This document shows positions 43,156 to 52,324 of a stretch of DNA of 64,000 nt, piece after piece. The stretch's first letter is position 1. Each line of letters opens with the position of its first letter. This DNA comes from Myxococcota bacterium (GTDB lineage: Bacteria; Myxococcota_A; UBA9160; SMWR01), in contig JBCCEW010000020.1 in NCBI GenBank assembly GCA_039030075.1, positions 42,796 to 106,795 on the forward strand, written 5' to 3'. Both the position numbers and the translations under genes were made by a program. The notes below the pieces were generated by a model. The model saw only the letters and a list, made by a program, of their open reading frames with translations, was not told the DNA's origin and searched no databases.

Positions 43156-44040
43156 TCAGCCCAGCTCGCTGCGTTTGCGCGGCTGCTCCTCGCGCGGGGC
43201 CTGGCTGTAGTCCTGGAACGGACCATCGCGCCGGGTGATCACCTCGCGCACGCCCTCGGTGGCGGCGACGCGCACGAACTCACGGCCTTCGGGCGTGTTG
43301 CGCATGATGCCGTCGAGAATCGGACCCAGGGTCTGGGTGCTCTGCAGACCCTGGTTGTCGTAGGCCTGGTTCACGATCAGCTTCATCGTGGTGAGCTGGG
43401 TGAGCGGAATCGTCACGAGTTTCTCGGCGAGCCGCTGCACTTCGCCGTCGAGCTCCTCGAGCGGATGGGAGAAGTTGATCAGCTCGATCTTCGCCGCCTC
43501 CTTCCCGCTCACCCACTCCCCGGTCAGCGCGTAGTACTTCGCCTTCGCGAGGCCGAGCCGATGCACCCACATGCCGGTGAGATGGCACCCCCAGACGCGC
43601 GAGTAGGGCGTCCCGATGCGCGCGCAGTCCGAAGCCACGACCAGATCGGCACACAGGGCGAGCTCGGAGCCGCCGCCGACGCAGTAGCCGTGCACCTTCG
43701 CGATGGTGGGCTTGAGGCCGCGCCAGAGGCCCATGAACTGGGGGATGTAGCTGGTGTACCCGTTGGTGACCCCGTACACGTCCATGCCCGGGTCGTAGTT
43801 CGATTCCTGGATGCCGCCGTAGTGTTCGAGGCCTCCCGAAAAGTCGAAGCCACCACAGAAGTTGTCGCCGGCGCCTTCGAGCACGATCACCTTGATGTCG
43901 CGGTCGCGGTTGGCGTCGCGCAAGGCGTCGTCGAGGCCCTGAATCATCTCGATTCGCAGCGTGTTGGCCTTGTCCGGTCGGTTGAGAGTGATCGTCGCGA
44001 TGCCGGAGTGCTTCGCGTACAGAACGACGGAATCGGTCAT
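43156..44040 (-). CDS. Enoyl-CoA hydratase/isomerase (crotonase) family protein
   Basis: 294 residues. The crotonase start is IATITLNRPDKANTL; oxyanion-hole strands are GDNFCGGFDFSGG and HGYCVGGGSELALCADLVVAS. The insertion SGGLEHYGGIQESNYDPGMDVYG between the two is long. The position of the second catalytic Glu reads GTPYSRVWG, without Glu, so hydratase activity is uncertain and the isomerase, thioesterase or dehalogenase branch is possible. The C-terminal tail is charged (PREEQPRKRSELG). AGGAG before the ATG. It is transcribed away from the deacylase gene. Confidence 0.88.
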   Translation of the reverse strand: MTDSVVLYAKHSGIATITLNRPDKANTLRIEMIQGLDDALRDANRDRDIKVIVLEGAGDNFCGGFDFSGGLEHYGGIQESNYDPGMDVYGVTNGYTSYIPQFMGLWRGLKPTIAKVHGYCVGGGSELALCADLVVASDCARIGTPYSRVWGCHLTGMWVHRLGLAKAKYYALTGEWVSGKEAAKIELINFSHPLEELDGEVQRLAEKLVTIPLTQLTTMKLIVNQAYDNQGLQSTQTLGPILDGIMRNTPEGREFVRVAATEGVREVITRRDGPFQDYSQAPREEQPRKRSELG

Positions 44041-44055
44041 GGCGTTCTCCTGGCT

Positions 44056-44071
44056 CCGGACCGCGGTCCGG
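44056..44071. promoter_or_regulatory. 16-bp perfect GC palindrome upstream of the crotonase
   Basis: CCGGACCGCGGTCCGG, no spacer, 15 bp before the crotonase ATG. It could be an operator, but GC-rich self-complementary runs arise easily by chance here. Confidence 0.3.
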
Positions 44072-44256
44072 GGGTTGGGGCGTCGAGGACGAGTACCCCC
44101 GAGATCCGGGCGCACCGCAAATTTGGTCAGGAGAGGGTGCCGGGTTGACCGCGTGGATCGCGTCGCGGGGGCGCGAACGCGGTCCCTCTCTGTGGATCGC
44201 TCGCCCCGAAAAGCGCCTAGAATGGTCCGCACTGTCCCACGCAGAGGAGTCCCAGC

Positions 44257-46011
44257 ATGCTCGACCTCAAGATCACCGGTGCCACGCTCGTCGACGGCAC
44301 GGGCGCCCCGACCGAGACCGCCGACCTCGGCATTCGCGATGGCCAGATCGTCGCCCGCGGCAACCTGAGCGAGGCGTCGCGCGAGACGCTGGACGCCGAC
44401 GGCGCCGTCGTCGCGCCGGGCTGGGTCGACGTGCACACCCACTACGACGGACAGGTCACCTGGGACGACACGATGGATCCGTCGGCCTCCCACGGCGTCA
44501 CCACCGTGGTGATGGGCAACTGCGGGGTCGGGTTCGCGCCGGTGCCGAAGGGCGGTGAGCAAGAGCTGATCGAGTTGATGGAAGGCGTGGAGGACATCCC
44601 GGGCACGGCGCTCTACGAGGGCATGCCCTGGGGCCGCTGGGAGACCTTCCCCGAGTACCTCGACCTGTTGGCCGAGCGCGAGTACGCCCTCGACGTCGGC
44701 GCCCAGCTCGCCCACGGCTCGCTGCGCAACTACGTGATGGGCAAGCGCGGTCGCGACAACGAGGATCCCACCGCCGAAGACCTGCAGACGATGTGCGCGC
44801 TCGTCGAGGAGGCGATGCGCGCGGGCGCGATGGGCTTCTCGACCTCGCGCACGGTGGGGCACCGCTCGATCGGCGGCGACCCGGTGCCGGGCACCTTCGC
44901 CGAACGCGACGAGCTGGTCGCGCTCGCGCAGGCGATGCAGAAGGCGGGGAAGGGCGTGTTCGAGCTGATCCCCGCTAGCACCGTCGGCAAGCTCGAGAAC
45001 CTCGGCGGCGAGAAGTACTCCCTCGAAGAAGAGTTCGACCTGATTCGCGCGATCGGACGCGTCGGTCGGCCGGTGACCTTCACGACGGTGCAGATCCCCG
45101 ACTATCCCGACACCTGGCGCAACTACCTCGCCTGGTCGGCGGAAGAGAACGCGAAGGGCGCGAACCTGCGCCCCCAGGTGGCCGCGCGCCCGATCGGCTT
45201 CGTCACCGGGCTCCAGACCTACCACATGTTCCAGCGACGCCAGGCCTACCTCGCGATCGCGGAGCTTCCCCTCGAGCAGCGCGTCAAGGAGATGCGCCGC
45301 CCCGAGGTGCGACAGGCGATCCTCCAGGGCGAAGACGAGCCCGTCGAAGAGGCCGGCGCCATGGCGAACGTGCACGGGCTGCTGGGCCAGGTGGCGCCGT
45401 TCCTGTTCCCGATTCGGATGCCGATCGACTACGAACCCGATCCCAGCCAGATGCTCGGAAATCGGGCCGCGGAGACGGGTCAGCCGATCCACGAGGTGAT
45501 GTACGACTTCCTGCTCGAGGACGAGGGGAGGTCGTTCGCGATCGTGCTCGGTTCCAACTACTGCGAGATGAACCACGACGTCATCCGCGAGATGCTTCTC
45601 GATCCCCACACGGTCACCGGGCTCTCGGACGCCGGCGCCCACGTCAACCTGATCTTCGACGCCGTCGCCCCGACCTACCAGCTGACCCACTGGGTGCGCG
45701 ATCGCGCGCGCGGCGAGCGGCTGCCGATCGAGTGGCTGGTGAAGAAGCAGTCGGGAACGAACGCCGAGCTCTACGGGCTCACCGACCGCGGGACCCTCGA
45801 GGTCGGCAAGCGCGCCGACCTGAACGTGATCGATCTGGAACGCCTCGCGCTGGGCGGGCTCGAGCTGCACCGCGATCTGCCTGCGGGCGGCAGCCGCCTG
45901 CTCCAGCCGGCGAGCGGCTACGTCGCGACCTTCGTGAACGGCGTCCGCACCCGCGACCACGATCGCGACACCGGCGCGCGTCCTGGCCGGCTGGTCCGCC
46001 CGCTGGCCTAG
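44257..46011 (+). CDS. N-acyl-D-amino-acid deacylase-like amidohydrolase
   Basis: 584-residue amidohydrolase superfamily member (amidohydrolase 3 / D-aminoacylase group). Metal ligands His60 and His62 are in DVHTHYDGQ. The Cys of [12 protein letters not shown] matches the zinc-ligand Cys of D-aminoacylase. Later ligands lie in QLAHGSLR and [14 protein letters not shown]. The C-terminal beta part ends with [16 protein letters not shown]. Relatives hydrolyse N-acyl-D-amino acids, but many in catabolic clusters have other amide or lactone substrates. GAGGAG precedes the ATG. The APH-like gene follows 55 bp later on the same strand. Confidence 0.87.
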   Translation: MLDLKITGATLVDGTGAPTETADLGIRDGQIVARGNLSEASRETLDADGAVVAPGWVDVHTHYDGQVTWDDTMDPSASHGVTTVVMGNCGVGFAPVPKGGEQELIELMEGVEDIPGTALYEGMPWGRWETFPEYLDLLAEREYALDVGAQLAHGSLRNYVMGKRGRDNEDPTAEDLQTMCALVEEAMRAGAMGFSTSRTVGHRSIGGDPVPGTFAERDELVALAQAMQKAGKGVFELIPASTVGKLENLGGEKYSLEEEFDLIRAIGRVGRPVTFTTVQIPDYPDTWRNYLAWSAEENAKGANLRPQVAARPIGFVTGLQTYHMFQRRQAYLAIAELPLEQRVKEMRRPEVRQAILQGEDEPVEEAGAMANVHGLLGQVAPFLFPIRMPIDYEPDPSQMLGNRAAETGQPIHEVMYDFLLEDEGRSFAIVLGSNYCEMNHDVIREMLLDPHTVTGLSDAGAHVNLIFDAVAPTYQLTHWVRDRARGERLPIEWLVKKQSGTNAELYGLTDRGTLEVGKRADLNVIDLERLALGGLELHRDLPAGGSRLLQPASGYVATFVNGVRTRDHDRDTGARPGRLVRPLA

Positions 46012-46066
46012 GGCGCGCGGTCCCCGGAGCTTCACGACAGGCGGGCGTCGCGCGCGGAGGACCCCC

Positions 46067-47485
46067 ATGTCGGCATCCACGGCCACGGAAGCCAGCCTCG
46101 ACCCCGACGCCCTCGAAGCCCAGCAGCACGAGGGCATCAAGCGCTGGATCCGCGACGAGCTGGGCGGTGACGTGTCCGCGATCGAGCGTCTCGAACGCTG
46201 GCGACCCCAGTGGAAGGTCACCTACGAGAAGGACGGTCGCTCGCAGCACATCTTCGTGCGCGGCAATCGCCCCGTCTCCGGCCAGCACGCGCTGCGCTTC
46301 GAGATGGAGGTGATGGCGGCGCTCGAAGCCAACGGCATCAAGGTGCCCCACATCTACGGTTGGATGGATTCGCCGAAGGCCTTCGTGATGGACTGGATCG
46401 ACACAGAGGATCGCGCACCCGGCATGCTCCATACCGCGATCGAGAATCCGTCGACGATGAGCGACGAGCGTTGGATGGCGATGCTCCACTACATGGAAGA
46501 GCTCGCGAAGATCCACGCCGTGCCGCTCGATGCGTTCTCCCACATCCGCGGACTCTCGGTGCCCGACTCACCGGCCGAGATCGCGCTCACCGCCACCGAG
46601 CGCATGTACCGCTACGGCGAGAAGGTCGGCGACATCGACGCGACCTTCGCGTTCCTGCAGGTCTGGCTGCGGCGCAACGTGCCCGCGCATCGCACCGAGC
46701 CGCGCTTCATCACGGGCGACGCGGGTCAGTTCATGGCGGCGGGAACCGAGGTGGCCGGGATCATCGATCTCGAGATCGCGACCATCGGCGATACGCATTG
46801 GGATCTGGCCTGCTTCCGCGGTCGCCACCCCTACGAGAACATGGGCGACATCCCGGCGCTCTATCGACGCTATGGCGAGGCGACCGGGGTGCCCGTGGAT
46901 CTCCGCGTGGTGGGCTACCACACCGTGAACTTCCTGCAGCTATCGGCGATCGCGGCCAAGGCGTTCATGCACCCCGAGACCCAGGGTGCGAACTGGATCG
47001 AGGGCGTGCTCGAGTACGCGAGCATCACGCGCCGCGCGTTCGAGGCGATCGCCGAGCTCCAGGAGATCCCGCTGGACCACGACCTGCGTCTGCCCGAATC
47101 GAAGACCCAGTCCTGGGAGGACTCGGGTCTTCGCAAGCTGATCGTCGACATCGGGCGCTTGCCCACCTCGACCGCCTTCGAGCCCTGGGAGCGCGACCTG
47201 CTGGGCGACATTCCGCGCTTCCTCTTGAACTACTCGCGGTATCGCGACTGGTTCGAGACCGAAGCCGTGAACGACTTGCGCGACCTGGGGGATCGCACGA
47301 CGGCAGATCTCCCGGCCGCGGATGCCGTGCTCTCGGAGCTGATCGCGGCGGACGACCCGGCCCACGACGCGCTGCTCGTACGGCTCCTCCACCGGCGTTC
47401 CCTGCGGCTGTCGATGATCGCGGCGGGCACCGATCCGGACCCGGCGAACCCGCTCTTCCACCGCCTGGATCCGATCCTCTCCTAG
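46067..47485 (+). CDS. APH (aminoglycoside phosphotransferase/choline kinase)-fold protein with degenerate active site
   Basis: 472 residues, longer than usual APH proteins (about 350) because of a C-terminal helical extension. The kinase-like fold is visible: ERWRPQWKVTYEK, HIFVRGN, HALRFEMEVMAALEANGIKVPHIYGW. The Brenner motif, normally HGDxxxxN, reads ITGDAGQFM and so lacks the His and metal Asn. The DFG-equivalent is GIIDLEIATIGD. Similar ACAD10-type proteins sit near acyl-CoA catabolic genes. Catalysis may be altered or lost. GGAGG precedes the ATG. Confidence 0.8.
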   Translation: MSASTATEASLDPDALEAQQHEGIKRWIRDELGGDVSAIERLERWRPQWKVTYEKDGRSQHIFVRGNRPVSGQHALRFEMEVMAALEANGIKVPHIYGWMDSPKAFVMDWIDTEDRAPGMLHTAIENPSTMSDERWMAMLHYMEELAKIHAVPLDAFSHIRGLSVPDSPAEIALTATERMYRYGEKVGDIDATFAFLQVWLRRNVPAHRTEPRFITGDAGQFMAAGTEVAGIIDLEIATIGDTHWDLACFRGRHPYENMGDIPALYRRYGEATGVPVDLRVVGYHTVNFLQLSAIAAKAFMHPETQGANWIEGVLEYASITRRAFEAIAELQEIPLDHDLRLPESKTQSWEDSGLRKLIVDIGRLPTSTAFEPWERDLLGDIPRFLLNYSRYRDWFETEAVNDLRDLGDRTTADLPAADAVLSELIAADDPAHDALLVRLLHRRSLRLSMIAAGTDPDPANPLFHRLDPILS

Positions 47486-47490
47486 GCGGC

Positions 47491-47506
47491 GCGCGGCTTG
47501 CCGCGC
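47491..47506. terminator. Hairpin between convergent genes
   Basis: GCGCGGC-TT-GCCGCGC, perfect 7-bp arms, between the APH-like stop (+) and the small exported protein stop (-). Confidence 0.5.
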
Positions 47507-47513
47507 AACGCCA

Positions 47514-47942
47514 CTATTGCTGGGAGACGATCGTGCAGGGGTGGATCCCGGGGTAGTTGCCGAACACGTCCTGCAGCGTGAAGGTGCGCGGCCCGGTCAG
47601 GGTCACTTCGAGCACGGTCTCGCGGTTCAAGACGTTGCGATCGTAGAAGCGGAGGTAGGTGTTCTCACCGCTGATGGGAACGGTGCCTTGGACCGTGCGG
47701 AGGGTTCCACTCCAGTAGACCGTCGAGGTTCCGTCTGGGATCACGCCGGTGATGTCCGGGTTGGCGCCGGGGCCCACCGTGATGCCGTGGCTCGCGATGG
47801 CCTCGTACTGCAGGGCGAGGACGGCCGGTTGTCCGAAGATCTGGCACTCGGCGCGCACCTGTCCGGTGCGTCCGGCGACGGCCGGGAGCGGGTGCGCGAT
47901 CGCGGCGAGGACGGAAACGAGGAGCAGGAGAGAGGTGCGCAT
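47514..47942 (-). CDS. Small exported protein of unknown function, 142 aa
   Basis: A signal peptide (MRTSLLLLVSVLAAIAHPLPAVAG) gives a mature protein of about 118 residues. The mature sequence is beta-rich with many Thr and Gly, and contains only two Cys (about 33 and 136), placed to form one disulfide. I recognise no family. The ATG is clear, with a GGAGG upstream. Flanked by converging APH-like and divergent GST genes. Confidence 0.7.
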   Translation of the reverse strand: MRTSLLLLVSVLAAIAHPLPAVAGRTGQVRAECQIFGQPAVLALQYEAIASHGITVGPGANPDITGVIPDGTSTVYWSGTLRTVQGTVPISGENTYLRFYDRNVLNRETVLEVTLTGPRTFTLQDVFGNYPGIHPCTIVSQQ

Positions 47943-48091
47943 GAGTGCCTCCAGGGAGTGGCATCGAATCTGCTCGATTCAGCGTGATCCACCCCGCGAC
48001 GTGGTGGGTATGAAGCGCCTCACACCGGGGCGCAGCGGTGGATCGCGGACATACGCGTTAGGGTCGGGCGCCGGAGACCGGAGGCTTCGCT

Positions 48092-48847
48092 GTGACCACC
48101 CTCTACCTGTTCGCCATCTCCCACTACTGCGAGAAGGCGCGTTGGGGGCTCGACTACCTCGGAATCGACCACACGCTCCGCATCCTCGGGCCTGGGTTGC
48201 ACTTCGTGCAGGCACAGGAACGGGGCTGGCCGTCGAGCGCGCTCCCCGTTCTCGAGACCGAGGCCGGCTTCATCCAGGGATCGAGCGCGATCCTCGACTG
48301 GGCCGAGGCGCAGGGTCCGGCGGAAGGTCGACTCGGGGCCGAATCGCCCGACGACACCGAAACGCGGCGGTCGATCGAGAAGCGTCTCGACGAGCGGGTC
48401 GGCGTCCACGCGCGTCGGTTGTACTACTCCGAGGCAATCGTGGAGTACCCGGAGACGGTCCTGCCGATCTTCACCCAGGATCTCGACCCGGAAGAGGCGG
48501 CGATCGTGGAGAGCGGGTGGTCGGGGATCCGCTCGAGGATGATGGCCATGATGGACCTGGGCCGGGCTCAGGCGGATGATTCTCAGGGTGTCATCGAAGC
48601 CGAACTCGACTGGCTCGATGGTCTCGTCTCTGATGGCCGTCGCTATCTGCTTGGCGACTCGTTCGGTCGCGCCGACCTGACCGTCGCGAGCCTGCTCGCG
48701 CCGCTGGGCTCTCCCGCGATGCGGCCGCGCGGAGGCATCCCTGCGCTGCCGCCACGCCTGGCGGCACTCTCTGCCGGCTGGGAAAAACGCCCGATCTTCG
48801 AACGAGTGCGCCAGAATTACCGCGAACACCGCCATCCGGGTCGCTGA
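48092..48847 (+). CDS. Glutathione S-transferase family protein
   Basis: 251 residues from GTG. The thioredoxin-fold N-terminus has LYLFAISHYCEKARWGLDYLGI, where SHYCEKARW is the GST N-site with catalytic Ser/Cys, then GSSAILDWAE for glutathione binding. The C-terminal helical domain includes YLLGDSFGRADLTVASLLAPL. It resembles the outer-membrane-free GST_N_3 types; substrate unknown. A short gap separates it from the anchored small protein downstream. Confidence 0.85.
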   Translation: MTTLYLFAISHYCEKARWGLDYLGIDHTLRILGPGLHFVQAQERGWPSSALPVLETEAGFIQGSSAILDWAEAQGPAEGRLGAESPDDTETRRSIEKRLDERVGVHARRLYYSEAIVEYPETVLPIFTQDLDPEEAAIVESGWSGIRSRMMAMMDLGRAQADDSQGVIEAELDWLDGLVSDGRRYLLGDSFGRADLTVASLLAPLGSPAMRPRGGIPALPPRLAALSAGWEKRPIFERVRQNYREHRHPGR

Positions 48848-48889
48848 CGCGTCACGGCCCGACGCGAGAGGACTGTGGGAGACACTGGA

Positions 48890-49459
48890 ATGCGTCGTTG
48901 GCCGCGCCGACTGGCGATCGGCCTGGGGGTCGTGGCCGCCGTGGGCCTGCTGGCCGTGGTCGGGATCCGGCAGGCCGACGGTCCCGTCTGGCTCTTCGGG
49001 GGCGGCCCGTTTCGCTCGGGCGATTGGGTGGAGTTCGACGCCCTCGATTGGAACACCCTCGACGCGCTGCACGAGCTCGAGTTCGAGATCGTGGCGGCGG
49101 GGAGTTCCCGGATCCTCTGGTTCAACGTGCACGATGGGGTGTCCTATCTGATCTGTGACCTCGACTGCATCGGTGGACGCTTGCCGCGCTGGCCCCAGCA
49201 GATCGAACGCGACAACCGGGTGGTGGTGCGCATCGAAGGGAAGCGCGTCGAGGGCAAGCTCGTGCACGTGCCCCACGGAACGGCGGAGTACAAGATCGTG
49301 CGGGCGATCCGCGCGGTGAAGTACGTCGGCGACGAAGGCAACCGCGAAGCGGCCGAGACGGCCGCCCACGGGCTGGTCGTGGACGTCGGAGAGAAGCTGA
49401 CGGGACGCGATCAGCGCGAAGAGCCCGGCGACCGCATGTACCGGCTGGAGCCGCGCTGA
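48890..49459 (+). CDS. Membrane-anchored protein of unknown function, possibly split-barrel
   Basis: 189 residues. A single N-terminal hydrophobic helix (AIGLGVVAAVGLLAVVGI) anchors the protein. The soluble part contains DGVSYLICDLDC and RLPRWPQQIERDNRVVVRIEGKRVEGKLVHV. The latter looks like the W-Q-(L/I)-E-x-(D/N)-x-R-V pattern of pyridoxamine-phosphate-oxidase-type split barrels; this is a guess from pattern only. ATG 48890 with GGGAGA upstream was preferred to GTG 48875. Its stop directly abuts the stop of the convergent Rieske-ThDP gene. Confidence 0.65.
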   Translation: MRRWPRRLAIGLGVVAAVGLLAVVGIRQADGPVWLFGGGPFRSGDWVEFDALDWNTLDALHELEFEIVAAGSSRILWFNVHDGVSYLICDLDCIGGRLPRWPQQIERDNRVVVRIEGKRVEGKLVHVPHGTAEYKIVRAIRAVKYVGDEGNREAAETAAHGLVVDVGEKLTGRDQREEPGDRMYRLEPR

Positions 49460-51436
49460 CTACACCAGCTCGGCGTCGCAGATCACCTCGACGAGCGAAG
49501 GCCCCGGGTGGGACAGGGCACGCTCGATGCCCGCGTCGAGTTCGTCTGCGCGCTCGATGCGAACGCCCAGGGCGCCACAGTCGTCGGCGAAGGCCGCGAA
49601 GCTCGGGTTGTGGAGCGACGTCTCCCAGACCTGCCACTGTCCCACCCGCTGCTCCTTCGAGATCTTGCCGAGCTCGCCGTTGTGGAGGAGCACGTGGGTG
49701 AGGTTCATCCCGTACTTCACGGCGGTGGTCAGCTCGAAGGGATACTGGCCGAAGCCGCCATCGCCCGAGATCGACACCACCTGGCGCCCGTGGAAGGGGG
49801 TGCCTTCCTCCTGGGTGGCGCACCAGGCGCCGAGGGACGCGGGGAACGCGAAGCCGATCGACCCGAGGTAGCCCGACATCAGCACCGCGTGGCGGTCGCA
49901 CTCGAAGTAGCGGCCGAAGGAGTAGGTGTTGTTGCCGACGTCGACCGGAAGGATCGCGTCCGCTGGCACCCCGCGCGTGAGCGCGTCGAAGAGAACCGCC
50001 GAGTTGATGCCGCGACCCCGATCATCCTCGCGACGTCGCGCCTTCTCCGCACGCCAGATCGACCAGCGCGAAGCCACTTCCTCGGCGTGATCGTGGGAGG
50101 CATGGCGTCCGCGCACCCCGTCGAGGAGTTGGCGGGCCGTCACCCCGAGGTCACCGAGGACGGGCAGGTCGATGGCGTGGAACTTCGCCAAGGCCATCGG
50201 GTCGCGATCGACCTGAATGGTGGGCTTCTTCGGCGTGATGCCCGTGTGGTTGGAGAAGCTGGCACCCAGCACGAGCAGCAGGTCGGACTCGTTCATGAAC
50301 CAGCTCGCGATCGGCGTGCCGCTGCGCCCGAGTACCCCGCAACCGAGGGGATGTTGGTCCGAGACGAGTCCCTTTCCCTTGAAGGTGGTGAGGACGGGAG
50401 CCCCGAGCGCTTCGGCGAGGGACATCACCGCGGGCATGTCGTAGCGCGCGCCGTGGCCGACGATCAGCACCGGTCGCTTCGCCGCGGCGAGCATCGTCGT
50501 GGCCTTCTCGAGGGCGTCCTGCGGCGGCGGGAACTGCTGGGACGCCAGCCGACCCTCGGGTGTCGCGGCCTTGGCGTCGCTGGCATGCCCCGCCACCTCG
50601 TCGGGGAAGATCAGCTGCGCCGGGCCGCGTTCGAGTACCGCCGTCTTCACCGCGCGACTCGCGAGTTCGGCGAACGGGGAGTCGGGGAGCACCGGCTGCG
50701 CGAAGGAGGCCACCTGGCCGAAGGCCGCTTTCAGGTCCAGCTCCTGGAAGTTGCCGGTCCCCAGGACCTGGGTCGCGACCTGGCCCGTGAGTGCGAGGAC
50801 GGGCGCGCGATCGACGTGCGCATCCCAGAGTCCGGTGAGCAGGTTGGTCGCGCCGGGGCCCGCGATCGCGAGGCACGCCGCGGGCCGCCCGGTCAGCTTT
50901 CCGTACGCCGAGCACGCGAACGACGCTGCGCCCTCGTGCCGCACGCCGAAGTAGTGCATGCGGCCGGCTTCCTGCTGACGCCGGATTGCTTCGGCGACGT
51001 TCAGGTTGGAGTGTCCGACCATCCCGAATACCCAGCGCACACCCCAGTTCGTGAGCGTCTCGACCATCACGTCCGACACCGTGCGGTCGCGCACCAGCTC
51101 GGCCGGTAGCTCGACGTACACGCCGTCCTCGCGCACCTCGACCGGGTAGGTCGGGACGCCGTCGTCGTAGCCGCCATCGGGAGGCTGTCCCGTGAGCGGG
51201 CAGTAGTCCCAGCCGTGCCAGGGGCAGCGCAGGTGGCCCTTCTCGATCGATCCCTCGCCGAGGGGTCCGCCCTGGTGGGGGCACCGGTTGTCGAGCGCCC
51301 CGTACTGCCCGTCCCAGTGCGTCATGCACAGGGTCAGTTCGTCGAGGGTGACCGACTTCACGCGGCCTTCTTCGAGCTCGTCGAGTTCGAGGGCCTTCTT
51401 CCAGACCCGCTGATCAGAGGGGCGAACGGGGCTCAT
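49460..51436 (-). CDS. Rieske [2Fe-2S] - thiamine diphosphate enzyme fusion (acetolactate synthase/pyruvate oxidase-like)
   Basis: 658 residues. Residues about 10-110 form a Rieske domain: Cys52-Pro-His54 and Cys71-Pro-Trp-His74. From about 118 onward a full ThDP-dependent enzyme follows: the activating Glu168 in RHEGAASFACSAYGKL, the middle domain with ATTMLAAAKRPVLIVGHGA, and the ThDP-Mg motif GDGGFGQYPF at 558-567 with Asn586 completing GDG-x25-N. Family members decarboxylate 2-oxo acids and may ligate, oxidise or reduce the product. A fused Rieske centre suggests electrons are taken from or passed to the ThDP intermediate. It is the last gene of a six-gene operon and overlaps the unknown gene by four bases. 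Confidence 0.88.
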   Translation of the reverse strand: MSPVRPSDQRVWKKALELDELEEGRVKSVTLDELTLCMTHWDGQYGALDNRCPHQGGPLGEGSIEKGHLRCPWHGWDYCPLTGQPPDGGYDDGVPTYPVEVREDGVYVELPAELVRDRTVSDVMVETLTNWGVRWVFGMVGHSNLNVAEAIRRQQEAGRMHYFGVRHEGAASFACSAYGKLTGRPAACLAIAGPGATNLLTGLWDAHVDRAPVLALTGQVATQVLGTGNFQELDLKAAFGQVASFAQPVLPDSPFAELASRAVKTAVLERGPAQLIFPDEVAGHASDAKAATPEGRLASQQFPPPQDALEKATTMLAAAKRPVLIVGHGARYDMPAVMSLAEALGAPVLTTFKGKGLVSDQHPLGCGVLGRSGTPIASWFMNESDLLLVLGASFSNHTGITPKKPTIQVDRDPMALAKFHAIDLPVLGDLGVTARQLLDGVRGRHASHDHAEEVASRWSIWRAEKARRREDDRGRGINSAVLFDALTRGVPADAILPVDVGNNTYSFGRYFECDRHAVLMSGYLGSIGFAFPASLGAWCATQEEGTPFHGRQVVSISGDGGFGQYPFELTTAVKYGMNLTHVLLHNGELGKISKEQRVGQWQVWETSLHNPSFAAFADDCGALGVRIERADELDAGIERALSHPGPSLVEVICDAELV

Positions 51437-52263
51437 CGGAGGAACTCCTTGCTGTGGCGGATGGCGGCCTCGAGAAACGCGTGCAAGGTGGAGGACTGGG
51501 AGTCGGCGCTCGGCGCCTCGACCAGTTCGCTGGCGCGGAGCGTGGCGGCGATGAACCCGTCGGTGTGCCAGGAGCCCGCCGGCAGCGAACCGAAAGACAG
51601 GTCCCCGACCCCCCGGACCGGCCAGTGGTTCACGTACCAGTACGGCTCGGGAATCGCGCCGTCTCCAGGGGAGAGGCCGATGCCCACCGTCTTCGTCCCG
51701 CCTTCGGGCAGCGGGGCCACGCTCTGGAGGATCGCGAGGTCGAAGTGATGGGGCCAGCAGAGGATCGCTTCGTCCGGCGCGTAGTCCGCGAGTGCGAGGC
51801 GGGCGTTCGCGAACCAGCGGTCGAGCTCCGCGAGGCCGTCGCGCGGCGCTTCGAAGGGCGTTCCCTCGCGCACCGGATGCGGCTCGAGGTCGTAGGTCGG
51901 GAAGCGCAGCGCCCCTGCCAACTGGCCGTCGGAGCCGGCAGCGAGCGTGTCACGCAGCCATTCCGCTGCCTCCGCCAGGGTGCGTCCGTCGAGCGTCCGT
52001 TCGCCCACGGTTCCGGCCGGGCCCAGCACGTCGACCCGGAGTTCTGCCAGGTCGAGGACGGCCTGCAATCCGCCCGCGAGCGGGGCGGCGATCGCGAGGG
52101 CGCGAAGGTCGGGGCGATAGACGGTAGCCGTGTGGCTGGTGTCGGCGCGGTGCTCCGCGTGGGTCTCTCCGACGGCCGCGAGGAGCTGCACGGCCGCGTG
52201 GGCCTGCTCGCGCGCGCCGGTCAGTTGGTTCGGAGCGATCGCTCCCAGTCGTTCCCAGCTCAC
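51433..52263 (-). CDS. Conserved-looking protein of unknown function, 276 aa
   Basis: I do not recognise this family. The protein is soluble, with a GTG start backed by GGAGGAA. Distinct motifs are LRFPTYDLEPHP, DEAILCWPHHFDLAIL, GIGLSPGDGAIPEPYWYVNHWP and GSWHTDGFIAA. The clustered His, Asp, Trp and Tyr residues (WPHHFD, PEPYWYVNHW) look like a metal or cofactor site. It lies between two Rieske fusion genes and overlaps the Rieske-ThDP start by four bases, so it is made in step with them and probably acts with them. Confidence 0.75.
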   Translation of the reverse strand: MSWERLGAIAPNQLTGAREQAHAAVQLLAAVGETHAEHRADTSHTATVYRPDLRALAIAAPLAGGLQAVLDLAELRVDVLGPAGTVGERTLDGRTLAEAAEWLRDTLAAGSDGQLAGALRFPTYDLEPHPVREGTPFEAPRDGLAELDRWFANARLALADYAPDEAILCWPHHFDLAILQSVAPLPEGGTKTVGIGLSPGDGAIPEPYWYVNHWPVRGVGDLSFGSLPAGSWHTDGFIAATLRASELVEAPSADSQSSTLHAFLEAAIRHSKEFLR

Positions 52264-52324
52264 CGGGTTCCTCCCTGCACGAAGACCGGATGGGCACTGC
52301 CGACATGCACGGGAGCCGGAGCGG

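Noticed and set aside
44041..46221. Long minus-strand extension of the crotonase frame (total 1021 codons)
   Set aside because: It lies opposite the deacylase gene, whose protein has clear metal-site motifs. The crotonase itself begins at 44040 with a good ribosome site.
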